A DNA stretch of 47,579 bases from Archangiaceae bacterium (GCA_016879935.1 JAACJQ010000148.1:1-47579); one strand, 5' to 3'. Positions 26,592 through 35,188 are shown, counted from the stretch's first letter. The notes: a model not told the origin generated them from the letters alone. Numbers and translations are program-made.

Positions 26592-27272
26592 GTGCGACAC
26601 GCCACGCTGCTCTGCCTTGCCGTTCTCGGGTGCCGAACCATGCCTGCAGCCCTTCCGACGCCGAACGCCACGCTCGAGCAGAAGTTCACCGCCTGGGAAG
26701 CCGCGGGCCCGACCGGAGACGAGGCCCATCGCGCGAAGCTGCAGACCCTCGTGACGGCGTCGAAGGCCGAGTACACGCGGCGTGGCTCCATCGACGTGTT
26801 GTTCGTCTGCACCCACAACTCGCGGCGAAGCCACATGGGCCAGCTGCTGAGCGCCGTCGCTGCGGCCCGCGCCGGGGTTCCCGTTCGAACGTTCTCGGGC
26901 GGCACCGAAGCGACCGCGTTCAACCCGCGCGCAATCGCGGCGCTCACCCGGGTCGGGTTTCAGATCGACGGCTCGGGCGAGAAGAACCCGCACTACCAGG
27001 TGAAGTGGTCGAGCACGGCTCCGGCCATCGAGGCGTTCTCGAAGATCATCGGCGACCCCTCCAATCCATCCTCCGATTTCGTCGCGGTGATGGTCTGCAC
27101 TCAGGCCGACGCCGCGTGCCCTTTCGTGAACGGCGCCACCCAGCGGGTCTCCGTGCCCTACGACGACCCGAAGGCCGCCGATGGAACGCCAGAGGAGACG
27201 CAGCGCTACGACGAGCGCGTCGAGCAGCTTGGCCGTGACCTCTCCTGGGTGTTTCGTCAGGTGAAGGGCTGA
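26592..27272 (+). CDS. Predicted exported LMW-phosphatase/ArsC-like lipoprotein
   Basis: This 226-residue protein starts with GTG and a signal ending in LAVLGC (lipid Cys14), an unusual head for this fold. Residues about 70-225 form a low-molecular-weight phosphatase fold of the thioredoxin-type arsenate reductase kind. The P-loop C73-T-H-N-S-R-R79 fits CX5R, followed by FSGGTEATAFNPRA, a second Cys in VMVCTQADAACP and a DPKAADGTPEETQRYDERV acidic segment. Export would put the reactive cysteines outside the reducing cytoplasm, so a tyrosine-phosphatase role is possible. The phosphatase-fold assignment is secure; the lipidation is a prediction from sequence. Confidence 0.75.
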   Translation: MRHATLLCLAVLGCRTMPAALPTPNATLEQKFTAWEAAGPTGDEAHRAKLQTLVTASKAEYTRRGSIDVLFVCTHNSRRSHMGQLLSAVAAARAGVPVRTFSGGTEATAFNPRAIAALTRVGFQIDGSGEKNPHYQVKWSSTAPAIEAFSKIIGDPSNPSSDFVAVMVCTQADAACPFVNGATQRVSVPYDDPKAADGTPEETQRYDERVEQLGRDLSWVFRQVKG

Positions 27273-27279
27273 ACGCCGG

Positions 27280-28695
27280 TCAACCAGGCGCCGCTGGAGC
27301 GAGCAGGGTGCTGCGCAGAATCACGCTCGCCACGGTGAAGTAGACGACGATGCCCGTGACGTCGACGATGGTCGCGACGAACGGTGCCGACGCTGCTGCA
27401 GGGTCGAGCCCCATTCGACGCAAGACGAACGGCAACATGGCGCCGATGAGGGCTCCGAAGAGCACGACGCCGATGAGGCTGCCCGACACGGTGAACGCGA
27501 CGAGAATGTAGTGCTCGCCGTAGCCACGACTGAAGATGCCGGCGCGGAAGAGCTGCTCCCAGACGATCACGCGAATGAAGCCGATGGTCGCGAGCATCAC
27601 GCCGAGCAACAGACCGCTCTTCGCTTCACGGCCCGCGACACGCCACCAGTCCTTCAGCTCGATCTGCCGCAGTGAGAGCGCGCGAATGATGAGCGAGGTG
27701 GCCTGGCTGCCCGAGTTGCCGCCCGACGCGATGATCAACGGCAGGAACAGCGACAACACGTCGGCACGCGAGAGCTCGTCCTGGAAGAAGCCCATCGCCG
27801 TGGCGGTGAGCATTCCTCCGATGAGGAGCACGGCCAGCCAGCCACCACGCTTCTTGAGCATCTCGAAGGTGGTGATGTCCATGTACGGGGCTTCGAGGGC
27901 CTCCATACCGCCGAGCTTCTGGATGTCTTCGGTGGCCTGCTCTTCCTGCACGTCGAGCACGTCGTCGGCGGTGATGATGCCGAGCAGGGCGCCGCGCGAG
28001 TCGGTGACGGGGAGCGCGACGCGGTCGTACTTTTCGAACGTCGAGACGATCTCGTCCTTCGAGGCCGTCGCTGGGATCGAGACGAGCGGGCGATTTGGCA
28101 GCTCGCCCACGCGCGCGTCGGGCGCAGCCATCACGAGTTCGGAGAGCCGCAGATCGGCCAGCAGCGAGTTCTTCTCGTCGACGACGTAGAGCACGTTGAG
28201 CGTCTCGCGCCCGCGGCCGTTGGCGCGAAGAAACGCGAGGCCCTCGGCGGCGCTCAGGCTGGGCTTGAGCGCCAGGTACTCGGGCGTCATGAAGCGGCCG
28301 GCCGTGCCCTCTGCGTAGCCGAGCAGCTGGCGGGCGACCTTCAGCTCGTCGGGTTTGAGCGTCTCGAGCGCGCGGCGGGTGACCTCGGCCGGCAGCTCTT
28401 CGAAGAGGCGCGTACGGTCGTCAGGCGCCATCTCGTTGAGCACGTTGGCGAGCTGCTCGCTGCCCAGCATCTGCACGAGCTCGGTCTGCTGATCGAGCGG
28501 CAGGTACTCGAAGGCCACGCCCGCGATGTCGCGCGGCAGAATGCGGAAGATGACGCCTTCGTCCTCGGGCGGCAGATCTTCGAGCACCTCGGCGATGTCG
28601 GCTGGGTCGAGATCTTCGAAGGCAATGCGAAGGGACTCCCAGTCCTTCTTCGCGATCAGCTCTTCGTAGTCTGCCTTGAGGAGGTGACCGAGCAT
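27280..28695 (-). CDS. mgtE: Magnesium transporter MgtE
   Basis: MgtE is a Mg2+ channel gated by its cytosolic domains. The 471-residue protein has an N-terminal superhelical domain (about 1-125: DIAEVLEDLPPEDEGVIFRILP), two CBS domains (about 130-250) and five transmembrane helices in the last 180 residues. Conserved segments IIASGGNSGSQAT and TIVDVTGIVVYF mark the pore. The ATG at 28695 has GGAG close upstream (28701-28704). The upstream frame has no MgtE character. A possible alternating hairpin leader lies at 28712-28750. Confidence 0.95.
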   Translation of the reverse strand: MLGHLLKADYEELIAKKDWESLRIAFEDLDPADIAEVLEDLPPEDEGVIFRILPRDIAGVAFEYLPLDQQTELVQMLGSEQLANVLNEMAPDDRTRLFEELPAEVTRRALETLKPDELKVARQLLGYAEGTAGRFMTPEYLALKPSLSAAEGLAFLRANGRGRETLNVLYVVDEKNSLLADLRLSELVMAAPDARVGELPNRPLVSIPATASKDEIVSTFEKYDRVALPVTDSRGALLGIITADDVLDVQEEQATEDIQKLGGMEALEAPYMDITTFEMLKKRGGWLAVLLIGGMLTATAMGFFQDELSRADVLSLFLPLIIASGGNSGSQATSLIIRALSLRQIELKDWWRVAGREAKSGLLLGVMLATIGFIRVIVWEQLFRAGIFSRGYGEHYILVAFTVSGSLIGVVLFGALIGAMLPFVLRRMGLDPAAASAPFVATIVDVTGIVVYFTVASVILRSTLLAPAAPG

Positions 28696-28711
28696 GGGGA
28701 CTCCTGCCGAC

Positions 28712-28750
28712 GCTCCCGGGCCAGTCGGGAGCGGGCGCCTTGTGCTCCCG
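28712..28750 (-). promoter_or_regulatory. Two-state hairpin leader of mgtE
   Basis: Read on the minus strand, three segments follow one another: CGGGAGC (28750-28744), GCTCCCG (28732-28726) and CGGGAGC (28718-28712). The middle one is exactly complementary to either neighbour, with loops of 11 and 7 bases, so two mutually exclusive hairpins can form. The second ends 7 bp before the mgtE ribosome-binding site. It does not resemble an M-box, which is longer. It could instead be a readthrough terminator hairpin of the upstream gene. Confidence 0.4.
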
Positions 28751-28778
28751 TCCAACGCCTGACGCAAGTGCAGGCGAG

Positions 28779-29291
28779 CTAAATCGCCCAACCGACGTTG
28801 AGACGCGCTTCGGGCAACGGTCCCGCCCAGGGCTCGAACGGTTTCTGTGACGTGGGCGACAACAACCCGCTGAAGTCGAGCTCCCGCGACGTGCGCCAGA
28901 CCGCGAGGCTCAGGCCCAGGCCGCCCGACACCATCAACCCGTGCCGCTCGACCCACGTGTAACCGAGCATCACGCCGGGGCTCGGCTTCTCCTCGAAGGT
29001 GCTGCCCAGGCCGAACCACTGGTACCTCGACACCCGCAGATGCACGTCCAGGAACGGCCCCGACAGCCAGCTCGTCGGACGCAGCCGCACGCCAGCCTGC
29101 GCGCCGAAGCCGTTGAGCAACGCCGAGCCATCACCGCCGACGTAGAGCGACAGGTGCTCGAGCGGCGCGTACTCGAGCTCGATCGACGGAGAGACCGCGA
29201 CGATGGCCGCTCCGAACGACAGCCCCGTCTTCTTCGGAGCCTCAGCGGACTGCGCGGCATGAACCATCAGCGAGAACAGAAGGGGCGTCAT
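28779..29291 (-). CDS. Small predicted outer-membrane beta-barrel-like protein
   Basis: This 170-residue secreted protein has a cleavable-looking signal (MTPLLFSLMVHAAQSAEA) and then alternating strands rich in Gly, aromatic and polar residues (LSFGAAIVAVSPSIELEYAP, LSLYVGGDGSALLNGFGAQAG, GVMLGYTWVERHGLMVSGGLG). This is typical of small eight-stranded barrel proteins. No function can be named. The gene is transcribed towards mgtE (83 bp away) and may share a transcript with it. A longer frame upstream of the ATG at 29291 lacks signal-peptide character. Confidence 0.62.
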   Translation of the reverse strand: MTPLLFSLMVHAAQSAEAPKKTGLSFGAAIVAVSPSIELEYAPLEHLSLYVGGDGSALLNGFGAQAGVRLRPTSWLSGPFLDVHLRVSRYQWFGLGSTFEEKPSPGVMLGYTWVERHGLMVSGGLGLSLAVWRTSRELDFSGLLSPTSQKPFEPWAGPLPEARLNVGWAI

Positions 29292-29426
29292 GGCCGCCGA
29301 CGCGATGCAGCCCGCTGGCCACTCCGGCCCAAATGGTGAGGGCCCGAACACGACGAGGCGCCCGGCTCGCGAGTGCGCATCGACCTGCGCAACTCCACGC
29401 TCCAGACGCCTCGCGCCCTTCGCACC

Positions 29427-29446
29427 ACTGCGTCAACGACGACGCA
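29427..29446. other. Inverted repeat at the trxA 3' end
   Basis: TGCGTC (29429-29434) and GACGCA (29441-29446) are perfect 6-bp arms with a six-base loop, ending directly before the trxA stop codon. Allowing two more bases on the left, the left arm equals the ACTGCGT of the fabH operator and the right arm is ACGCA, with the same 8-bp spacing. It may be a transcript-end hairpin or a weak third match to the fab site. It lies about 140 bp upstream of the outer-membrane protein gene start. Confidence 0.3.
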
Positions 29447-29770
29447 TCACAGCTGCTTCTTGATCGCGTCTTCCAGCTTCGTCTTGGGCATCGCGCCCAC
29501 GAGCTGATCGACGACCCGGCCGCCCTTGAACAGGAGCAGCGTGGGGATCGACCGAATGCCGAACTGCTGCGCGACCTGCTGGCTCTCGTCGACGTCGACC
29601 TTCGCGATCTTCAGCTTGCCCTTGTACTGGGTGGCGAGCTCTTCGAGCGCGGGCGCGATGGCGCGGCACGGCGCGCACCAGGTGGCCCAGAAGTCGACCA
29701 GCACGGGAACGCTGGAGTCGAGCACTTCGGCCTTGAACGAGGCATCCTGAACGGCGACGGTGTCTTTCAT
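29447..29770 (-). CDS. trxA: Thioredoxin
   Basis: Thioredoxin is a cytosolic disulphide reductant. The 107-residue protein has the redox motif W31-C32-A-P-C35 in DFWATWCAPCRAIAP, where the more usual form is WCGPC; Ala replaces Gly. The cis-Pro loop is present in IRSIPTLLLF. Start ATG at 29770 gives MKDTVAVQDASF. It is divergent from the gene at 29860 across an 89-bp gap containing a CCCCC-GGC-GGGGG palindrome (29784-29796). Confidence 0.95.
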   Translation of the reverse strand: MKDTVAVQDASFKAEVLDSSVPVLVDFWATWCAPCRAIAPALEELATQYKGKLKIAKVDVDESQQVAQQFGIRSIPTLLLFKGGRVVDQLVGAMPKTKLEDAIKKQL

Positions 29771-29859
29771 GGAGTTGACCCTTCCCCCGGCGGGGGCTTT
29801 GGTTGGCAGTTACCCGGTGTAATACGCAACTTCTGACCGCGCAGGCTACGGAGTCGTCT

Positions 29860-30237
29860 TTGAAGCTCTTTCTGCCGCAAAAAGCCCTGGAAGAATGGAT
29901 GATGGCCGAACGGGCCGATCTCCAGGACGGCAAGCTCGTCGTGAAGGAGGGTGGCACGTCGACCCACCCCGCCACGCCGGCAGTGCACTTCGTCAAGGTC
30001 GTCTCGGGTGAAGACTCGAACTCGCTCGTGGGCCGCGTGAAGACGCAGGAGCAGATTCAAGCGCTCGGCGGCGAACACATGGCCGACTCGTGCATCATTG
30101 GCGAGAGCGCGTACGAGGTCGCCGAGGGCTACGTCACCGAGGTGCAGGCGCCCGCGCCTCCGAAGGCCGACCCGAAGAAGAAGGCCGCGAACCCCGAGGC
30201 CGATCTGCTGGCCGCGTTCATTCTCGACAAGCTCTAG
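29860..30237 (+). CDS. Small conserved-looking protein, function unknown
   Basis: This 125-residue protein probably starts with TTG at 29860 (reading (M)KLFLPQKALEEWMMAERADLQDG), preceded by ACGGAG 6 bp upstream. A TTG further upstream is open too but has no ribosome-binding site. It contains a compact central beta-rich section (ATPAVHFVKVVSGEDSNSLVGRV, MADSCIIGESAYEVAEGYV) and a Lys/Pro/Ala tail, and ends with a leucine-rich helix. I know no family with a defined function. The hemD-like gene starts 13 bp downstream, which suggests one transcript. Confidence 0.62.
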   Translation: MKLFLPQKALEEWMMAERADLQDGKLVVKEGGTSTHPATPAVHFVKVVSGEDSNSLVGRVKTQEQIQALGGEHMADSCIIGESAYEVAEGYVTEVQAPAPPKADPKKKAANPEADLLAAFILDKL

Positions 30238-30249
30238 CCGACGCTCGCG

Positions 30250-30969
30250 ATGGCCACTGTTCTGCTCCTGCGTGAGCCATCGGAGGTTCGCGATCTCACC
30301 TTCCTGCTCGAAGAAGAAGGCGCGGCCGTCGTGCACTGGCCGGTGTTGTCGTTCGTCGCGCACGATCGCCTCTCGACGCAGGCGCTGGGTGAACAGCTCG
30401 GCCGCTTCTCGTGGGTGATCCCCGAATCTCCGACGGCGGTGCGCGTGCTCGCCGAGGTCGTGCGCGCGACCGGAGCCTCGACCGCTGCCCGCCGCGCCGC
30501 CTTCCTCGCGCCCAGCCTCGACACCGTTCGTGCGCTGGGCCGTCACGGCTGGGAGGCGCGTCACGTGTTGCCCGAACGTGAAGAGGGTCGCCTCGAGACG
30601 CTCGGCTCGTTGCTCACCGAAGACGACGAGGTGTTGTGGGTCGGCGGGCCGAAGGAGCCGCAGTGGCGTGCGCTCCTCGGGCAGGTGCCTGGCCGCGCGA
30701 CGCTGGTCTCGCTCTACGACGAGGTCGAGGTGCCCGCGTTGCCAGACGTGCCAGGCGGCTCGATCGTCGTCGTGCATTCTCCATCTGCGGCCGAGGCGCT
30801 CGCGTCGTCGACCGAGCCCGAGTGGCGCGCCCTGCACAAGGTCGTCGCCAGCGGTCCGTCGACGTCATCTGCGCTCCGCGAGCTTGGTGTCGCCATCGCC
30901 GCGACCGCGACCCGCCCCACGACCGAAGGCTTGTTCGAAGCCACCCGACAGGCGCTCGACGCCGAGTGA
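30250..30969 (+). CDS. hemD: Uroporphyrinogen-III synthase-like protein
   Basis: HemD-type enzymes close the linear tetrapyrrole into uroporphyrinogen III in haem synthesis. The 239-residue protein has the double alpha/beta layout: VLLLREPSEVRDLTFLLEEEGA at the N-terminus, PESPTAVRVLAEVV, VLWVGGPKEPQWRALL, then IVVVHSPSAAEAL and the closing VVASGPSTSSALRELGVAIA, TATRPTTEGLFEA. The last two are the best family marks. Sequence conservation in HemD is always low, so this is a probable rather than certain call. No other haem genes are near. Confidence 0.75.
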   Translation: MATVLLLREPSEVRDLTFLLEEEGAAVVHWPVLSFVAHDRLSTQALGEQLGRFSWVIPESPTAVRVLAEVVRATGASTAARRAAFLAPSLDTVRALGRHGWEARHVLPEREEGRLETLGSLLTEDDEVLWVGGPKEPQWRALLGQVPGRATLVSLYDEVEVPALPDVPGGSIVVVHSPSAAEALASSTEPEWRALHKVVASGPSTSSALRELGVAIAATATRPTTEGLFEATRQALDAE

Positions 30970-31031
30970 ACGCCCGGGCCTGAAAAGCGCGCTACGCTCT
31001 CACGCAGGGCCATTCGTGGAGGCTGTACCCA

Positions 31032-31568
31032 ATGAGAAGGCGATTCCTGCTGCCGCTCCCGGCGCTGCTGTCGTTTGCGGCCTGGGCCACCACCCAGATT
31101 CCGCACACGATCTCCCAACGCGCGATGGCCTCCGATCGGGTCGCGGTCGTCGAGGTCATCGAGCGCAAGACCGTCACTGATCCCTCGAACCCCAACGCGC
31201 TCAAGACGCACACCCAGCTGCAGATTCGCGAGAACGTGCGCGGCACCGGCCCGTCGAGCGTCACCCTGGTTCAGCTCGGCGGAAAGCTCGGCGATCAGCA
31301 GCTCTTCGTTCCCGGTGATGCCGACTTCGCCGTCGGAGAGCGCGCCCTCGTCTTCCTCCACTGCACCTCGTCTGACCGCTGCTACCTGGTCGCGATGGGC
31401 GAGGGGAAACTGCCCGTCGTCGACGGCGACAAGGTGATCGTTCACGACATGGTGACGAACGAGAACGCGCGGCGCCCGCTGCGTGAGGTGATCGCCGAGC
31501 TGCGCGCGTTGCCGCCGGGGAAGGTGAGGGGCCCGCTCGCTCCCGCCGACAAGGGAGGCGCTCGATGA
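31032..31568 (+). CDS. Secreted protein of unknown function upstream of matrixin protease
   Basis: This 178-residue protein has a signal peptide (LLPLPALLSFAAWATTQ). Its mature part is beta-rich, with QLQIRENVRGTGPSSVTLVQLGG and a short stretch ALVFLHCTSSDRCYLVAMGEGK holding two cysteines. GGAGG about 10 bp before the ATG is a good ribosome-binding site. Its stop overlaps the matrixin start (ATGA), which implies translational coupling. It could be a pro-region or inhibitor of the protease, but this rests on position only. Confidence 0.65.
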   Translation: MRRRFLLPLPALLSFAAWATTQIPHTISQRAMASDRVAVVEVIERKTVTDPSNPNALKTHTQLQIRENVRGTGPSSVTLVQLGGKLGDQQLFVPGDADFAVGERALVFLHCTSSDRCYLVAMGEGKLPVVDGDKVIVHDMVTNENARRPLREVIAELRALPPGKVRGPLAPADKGGAR

Positions 31569-33313
31569 AGCGGGCGCTCTTCGTCGTGCTGCTGATGCTC
31601 TCGTCGGCCGCCCTCGCGCAAGACCCGAAGTACCTCGGCTTTCGCATGCTCTCGACGGCCCAGGCGCCGTTCCCGTACTACATCGACAATCGCGTCGCGG
31701 CGCCCGGTGGCTTCTCCATCACCGCCGCCACGCCTGCCATCGAAGCCGCGTGGAACGAGTGGAACGGCGTGCAGTGCTCGATGCCGAAGACGCAGAGCCA
31801 GGGCTACACCGGCGCGCAGGTCGCCAACCCCCAGGACACGTTCGACGCGTACAGCGTGACGCCAGCGTGGATCACGAACTCCTCCGACCCCGACGCGCGG
31901 TCGCTGCTCGACAGCGGCTTTACCCTCGCCGTCACGGTGCCTCGCGCGTACGCGGGCGTGCTCACGACCTGCGACATCTTCCTCAACGGGCTCATCTATT
32001 CGTACAGCACCCAGACGCCGACCGCTCCCAACGACGTCGACCTGCAGACGGTGATGACGCACGAAGCAGGGCACTGTCTGGGGCTCGATCACTTCGGCCT
32101 CGGCCTCATGCAGGGCAGCATCGTGAAGGGAGAACAGAAGCGCTCGCTCACCCAGCTCGACGTGCGCGGCATCTGCGAGCGCAACCCGGCCTTCGGCCAG
32201 GCTGGTGCGCAGTGCTTCGCCGACGGCGGCTGTGACACCAACCTCAAGTGCATGTCGCGCGTCGGCACGCTCGGCCCTTCGCGCTACTGCACCAACGGCT
32301 GCGTGCCCAACACCGTGCCGTGCGCGTTACCGATGGACTGCCAGCCCTCGACGTTGTTCGCGTCGAACAACTCCTGCCAGTACCCAAGCAGCAACGTCAC
32401 CCAGGTCGGCAAGTCGTGCACGAACAACCAGCCCGACTGCGGCTCGGCGATCGGGCTCTGTCTGCGGCCGAACACCGCGCAGACAGGAACGGTCTTCTGG
32501 GCCGATGGCTACTGCACGCAGGGGTGCGATCTGGGCCAGCCGGCGTGCCCGGCGAACTCGGTGTGTTTGCCCAGCGCGCAGGGCATGAAGCTGTGCATCG
32601 CGAGCTGTCGCGTCGGCTTGTCAGACTGTCGGCCCGGCTACACCTGTGACACCACCACCGCGTCGGGCAACGCCGGCATCTGCATTCCCAACTGTCGCGT
32701 CGAGGCCGACTGCATCGACCCGGTCGAGAACGGTGCAGTGGTCGACTACGAGTGCCGCCAGTGCGACGGCCGGTGCGTGCCCAAGCAGACCCCGGGCGTC
32801 TCGGTCGGCACGATCTGCACCGCCGACTCCCAGTGCGGCTCGGGCCAACTCTGTCGTCAGGCCGATCGTCGCTTCACCACCAAGCAGTGCACGCTGAGCT
32901 GCGCGCGCGGTTGCGGCACGTGCCCCACTGGCTCGGCTTGCGTGCCCGACGATCGCGGAGAGCTCTACTGCCTCAAGACCTGCTCCGCGCCTCGCAGCTG
33001 TGGTCAGGGCCTGCGGTGCGCCGACTACCCCGGCGTGAAGGCCTGCATTCCCGCGTGCCAGGCGGACACCGATTGCCCGGTGGGCCAGACCTGCCGCGAT
33101 CAGGAGTGCGAGCTGCCCGTCGACCCGATGGATGCAGGCTGCACCTTCTGCAACGTGCCCGACGCCGGTCGCCCGTTCGTGCCGCGCCCTGATGCCGGCG
33201 TTCCGACCGGTGGCGGAAATGCCGGGTGCGCTTGTTCGACGGCCGACGCGTTCGGCCCCATGCTGATGCTCATGGCCACGGCGGTGGTGGCCTCCAGGAG
33301 GCGTCGCAGGTGA
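31565..33313 (+). CDS. Matrixin-family metalloprotease with MYXO-CTERM tail
   Basis: This 582-residue secreted zinc protease has a signal peptide (LFVVLLMLSSAALAQ), a catalytic domain (about 25-210) with the matrixin motif HEAGHCLGLDH at H166-H176 and a Met-containing turn (GLGLMQG) following. The remaining two-thirds is cysteine-rich (more than 40 Cys) in repeated CxxxxxCxxG-type modules. It ends with GCACSTADAF, a hydrophobic stretch and RRRRR: a MYXO-CTERM-like surface-sorting signal known from myxobacteria. The substrate is unknown; the enzyme is likely surface-attached or released. Confidence 0.9.
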   Translation: MKRALFVVLLMLSSAALAQDPKYLGFRMLSTAQAPFPYYIDNRVAAPGGFSITAATPAIEAAWNEWNGVQCSMPKTQSQGYTGAQVANPQDTFDAYSVTPAWITNSSDPDARSLLDSGFTLAVTVPRAYAGVLTTCDIFLNGLIYSYSTQTPTAPNDVDLQTVMTHEAGHCLGLDHFGLGLMQGSIVKGEQKRSLTQLDVRGICERNPAFGQAGAQCFADGGCDTNLKCMSRVGTLGPSRYCTNGCVPNTVPCALPMDCQPSTLFASNNSCQYPSSNVTQVGKSCTNNQPDCGSAIGLCLRPNTAQTGTVFWADGYCTQGCDLGQPACPANSVCLPSAQGMKLCIASCRVGLSDCRPGYTCDTTTASGNAGICIPNCRVEADCIDPVENGAVVDYECRQCDGRCVPKQTPGVSVGTICTADSQCGSGQLCRQADRRFTTKQCTLSCARGCGTCPTGSACVPDDRGELYCLKTCSAPRSCGQGLRCADYPGVKACIPACQADTDCPVGQTCRDQECELPVDPMDAGCTFCNVPDAGRPFVPRPDAGVPTGGGNAGCACSTADAFGPMLMLMATAVVASRRRRR

Positions 33314-35127
33314 CGAAGCTCGAAGACCGACGCGCGAACGAGTTCTCTCTGTCGTTCGTGCTCGACGCGCTGGTCGCGGCGAAGGTGCTGACGCGCGGTC
33401 AGGCCGGAGACGTGTTGCAGCGCGAGGCGCAGGCGAAGAAGCGCGTGCTCAAGCAGGTCGGTGACGACAAGTACGCCGTCTCGCCCGTCGAGATCGTCGC
33501 CCTGTTCCAGGTGCCCATGCCGGGCAAACCCGGTGAGCTGCTCGATCAAGATCGCATCACCGAGATCGTCGCCGCTGCTGCAGGGGTTCCGTACAAGAAG
33601 ATCGACCCGCTCCGCCTCGACATGAACCTCGCGGCGCGCACGATCTCCAAGCCGTACGCCGTGCGCCACTGTCTGCTGCCCCTCGAGGGTGGAGGCCCCG
33701 GCACCCCGCTCGTGGTCGCGGTCGCCAACCCGTTCGATCAAGCGCTCTTCGAGAACCTCGAGCGCACCGTCAACACGCCCATCACGCCCGTCCTCTCCGC
33801 GAAGCAGGACATCTTGAAGGGCATTCAAGACGTCTACGGCTTTCGCCGAACGCTGGCCGCCGCGGCCGACGAGTTCGCCACCAGCTCCTCGGGCGTCTCG
33901 AACTTCGAGCAGCTCGTCACGCTGTCGAGCAACAGCTCGAAGGAGCTCGCACCTGAAGACGGCTCCATCATTCAGGCCGTCGAGCACCTGCTGCGCTCGG
34001 CCTTCGACAACCGCGCGAGCGACATTCACATCGAGCCCAAGCGCGACAAGTCGATCGTTCGTTTCCGCATCGATGGTGTGCTGCACGGGGTCTACACGCT
34101 GCCCCCGCAGGTGCACGCGCCCGTCGTCTCGCGCGTGAAGATGATCGCCCGCATCGACATCAGCGAGAAGCGCAAGCCGCAAGACGGCCGCATCAAGATC
34201 GATCGCGACGGCCACGAGGTCGAGATTCGTGTGTCGACGCTGCCGACCGCCTCCGGTGAGAAGGTCGTCATGCGCATCTTCGACCCCGAGACGCTGGTGG
34301 TCGACATCGCCGCGCTCGGCTTCGACCCGACCGAGAAGCACCTCTTCGAGTCGTGGATCGCCGAACCCCACGGCCTCATCCTCGTCACCGGCCCCACGGG
34401 CTCCGGCAAGACGACGACCCTGTACTCGGCCCTCAAGGCGCTCGCCGGGCCTGACGTGAACGTCACCACCATCGAAGACCCCATCGAAATGGTGTGGGAC
34501 GCCTTCAACCAGACCCAGGTGCAGCCGAAGATCGGCCTCGATTTCGCGAACGCGCTCCGCCACATCTTGCGGCAGGACCCCGACATCATCATGGTCGGCG
34601 AAATTCGAGACCCCGAGACGGCCGAGAACGCGATTCAGTCGGCGCTCACGGGCCACCTCGTGCTCTCGACGCTGCACACCAACGACTCCGTCGGAGCCGT
34701 GGGCCGCATGCTCGACCTCGATGTGCCCGCGTTTCTGCTCGCCTCGAGCTTGCTGGGCGTGATGGCGCAGCGCCTCGTTCGCCGCATCTGCCCGTCGTGC
34801 GCGGCCCCGGTCTCGCTCTCGAAGGAGCAGCTCGACTCGCTGCGCACCCACCTGCCGACCGACATGGGCGCGCCCCGCTTCATGAAGGGCGCCGGCTGCG
34901 TGAAGTGCCGTGGCACCGGCTATCGCGGCCGCACCGCCGTGTTCGAGATCTTCTCGGCCACGGCCGAGATCAAGTCGCTCATCACCCACAAGGCCCCGCA
35001 CGCCGCGCTGGTCGCCGAAGGCCGCAAGGCCGGCATGCGCACGCTCCGCGAGGCCGCCGTGCGCAAGCTGTACGAAGGCGTCACCGGCTTCGACGAGGTC
35101 GTGCGCATGACGACGGGCGCCGAGTAG
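33310..35127 (+). CDS. GspE/PilB-family secretion or pilus ATPase
   Basis: This 605-residue hexameric ATPase powers type II secretion or a type IV pilus. An N-terminal MshEN-like helical region (about 10-200) precedes the RecA-like ATPase (about 215-590) with Walker A TGPTGSGKTTTLYS, Asp box (TTIEDPIEM), Walker B (DPDIIMVGEIRDPET), His box (VLSTLHTNDS) and a C-terminal tetracysteine zinc motif (CPSC, CVKC). The GTG start at 33310 overlaps the matrixin stop as GTGA. It has no GspF, GspD or pilin neighbours here, so which machine it serves is unknown. Confidence 0.9.
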   Translation: MTKLEDRRANEFSLSFVLDALVAAKVLTRGQAGDVLQREAQAKKRVLKQVGDDKYAVSPVEIVALFQVPMPGKPGELLDQDRITEIVAAAAGVPYKKIDPLRLDMNLAARTISKPYAVRHCLLPLEGGGPGTPLVVAVANPFDQALFENLERTVNTPITPVLSAKQDILKGIQDVYGFRRTLAAAADEFATSSSGVSNFEQLVTLSSNSSKELAPEDGSIIQAVEHLLRSAFDNRASDIHIEPKRDKSIVRFRIDGVLHGVYTLPPQVHAPVVSRVKMIARIDISEKRKPQDGRIKIDRDGHEVEIRVSTLPTASGEKVVMRIFDPETLVVDIAALGFDPTEKHLFESWIAEPHGLILVTGPTGSGKTTTLYSALKALAGPDVNVTTIEDPIEMVWDAFNQTQVQPKIGLDFANALRHILRQDPDIIMVGEIRDPETAENAIQSALTGHLVLSTLHTNDSVGAVGRMLDLDVPAFLLASSLLGVMAQRLVRRICPSCAAPVSLSKEQLDSLRTHLPTDMGAPRFMKGAGCVKCRGTGYRGRTAVFEIFSATAEIKSLITHKAPHAALVAEGRKAGMRTLREAAVRKLYEGVTGFDEVVRMTTGAE

Positions 35128-35188
35128 CGCTCCCACGCGCGTGCACCCACGTGACGCACGGGTTGGCGTTGGCTAAGACCTCGTGTCC

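Noticed and set aside
28696-28778. M-box riboswitch upstream of mgtE
   Set aside because: The gap is too short for the conserved M-box fold; only simple alternating hairpins are seen.
29784-29796. CCCCC-GGC-GGGGG palindrome between trxA and the divergent gene, taken as a terminator or operator
   Set aside because: It is too short, with no T run and no second copy; a chance GC palindrome is likely.
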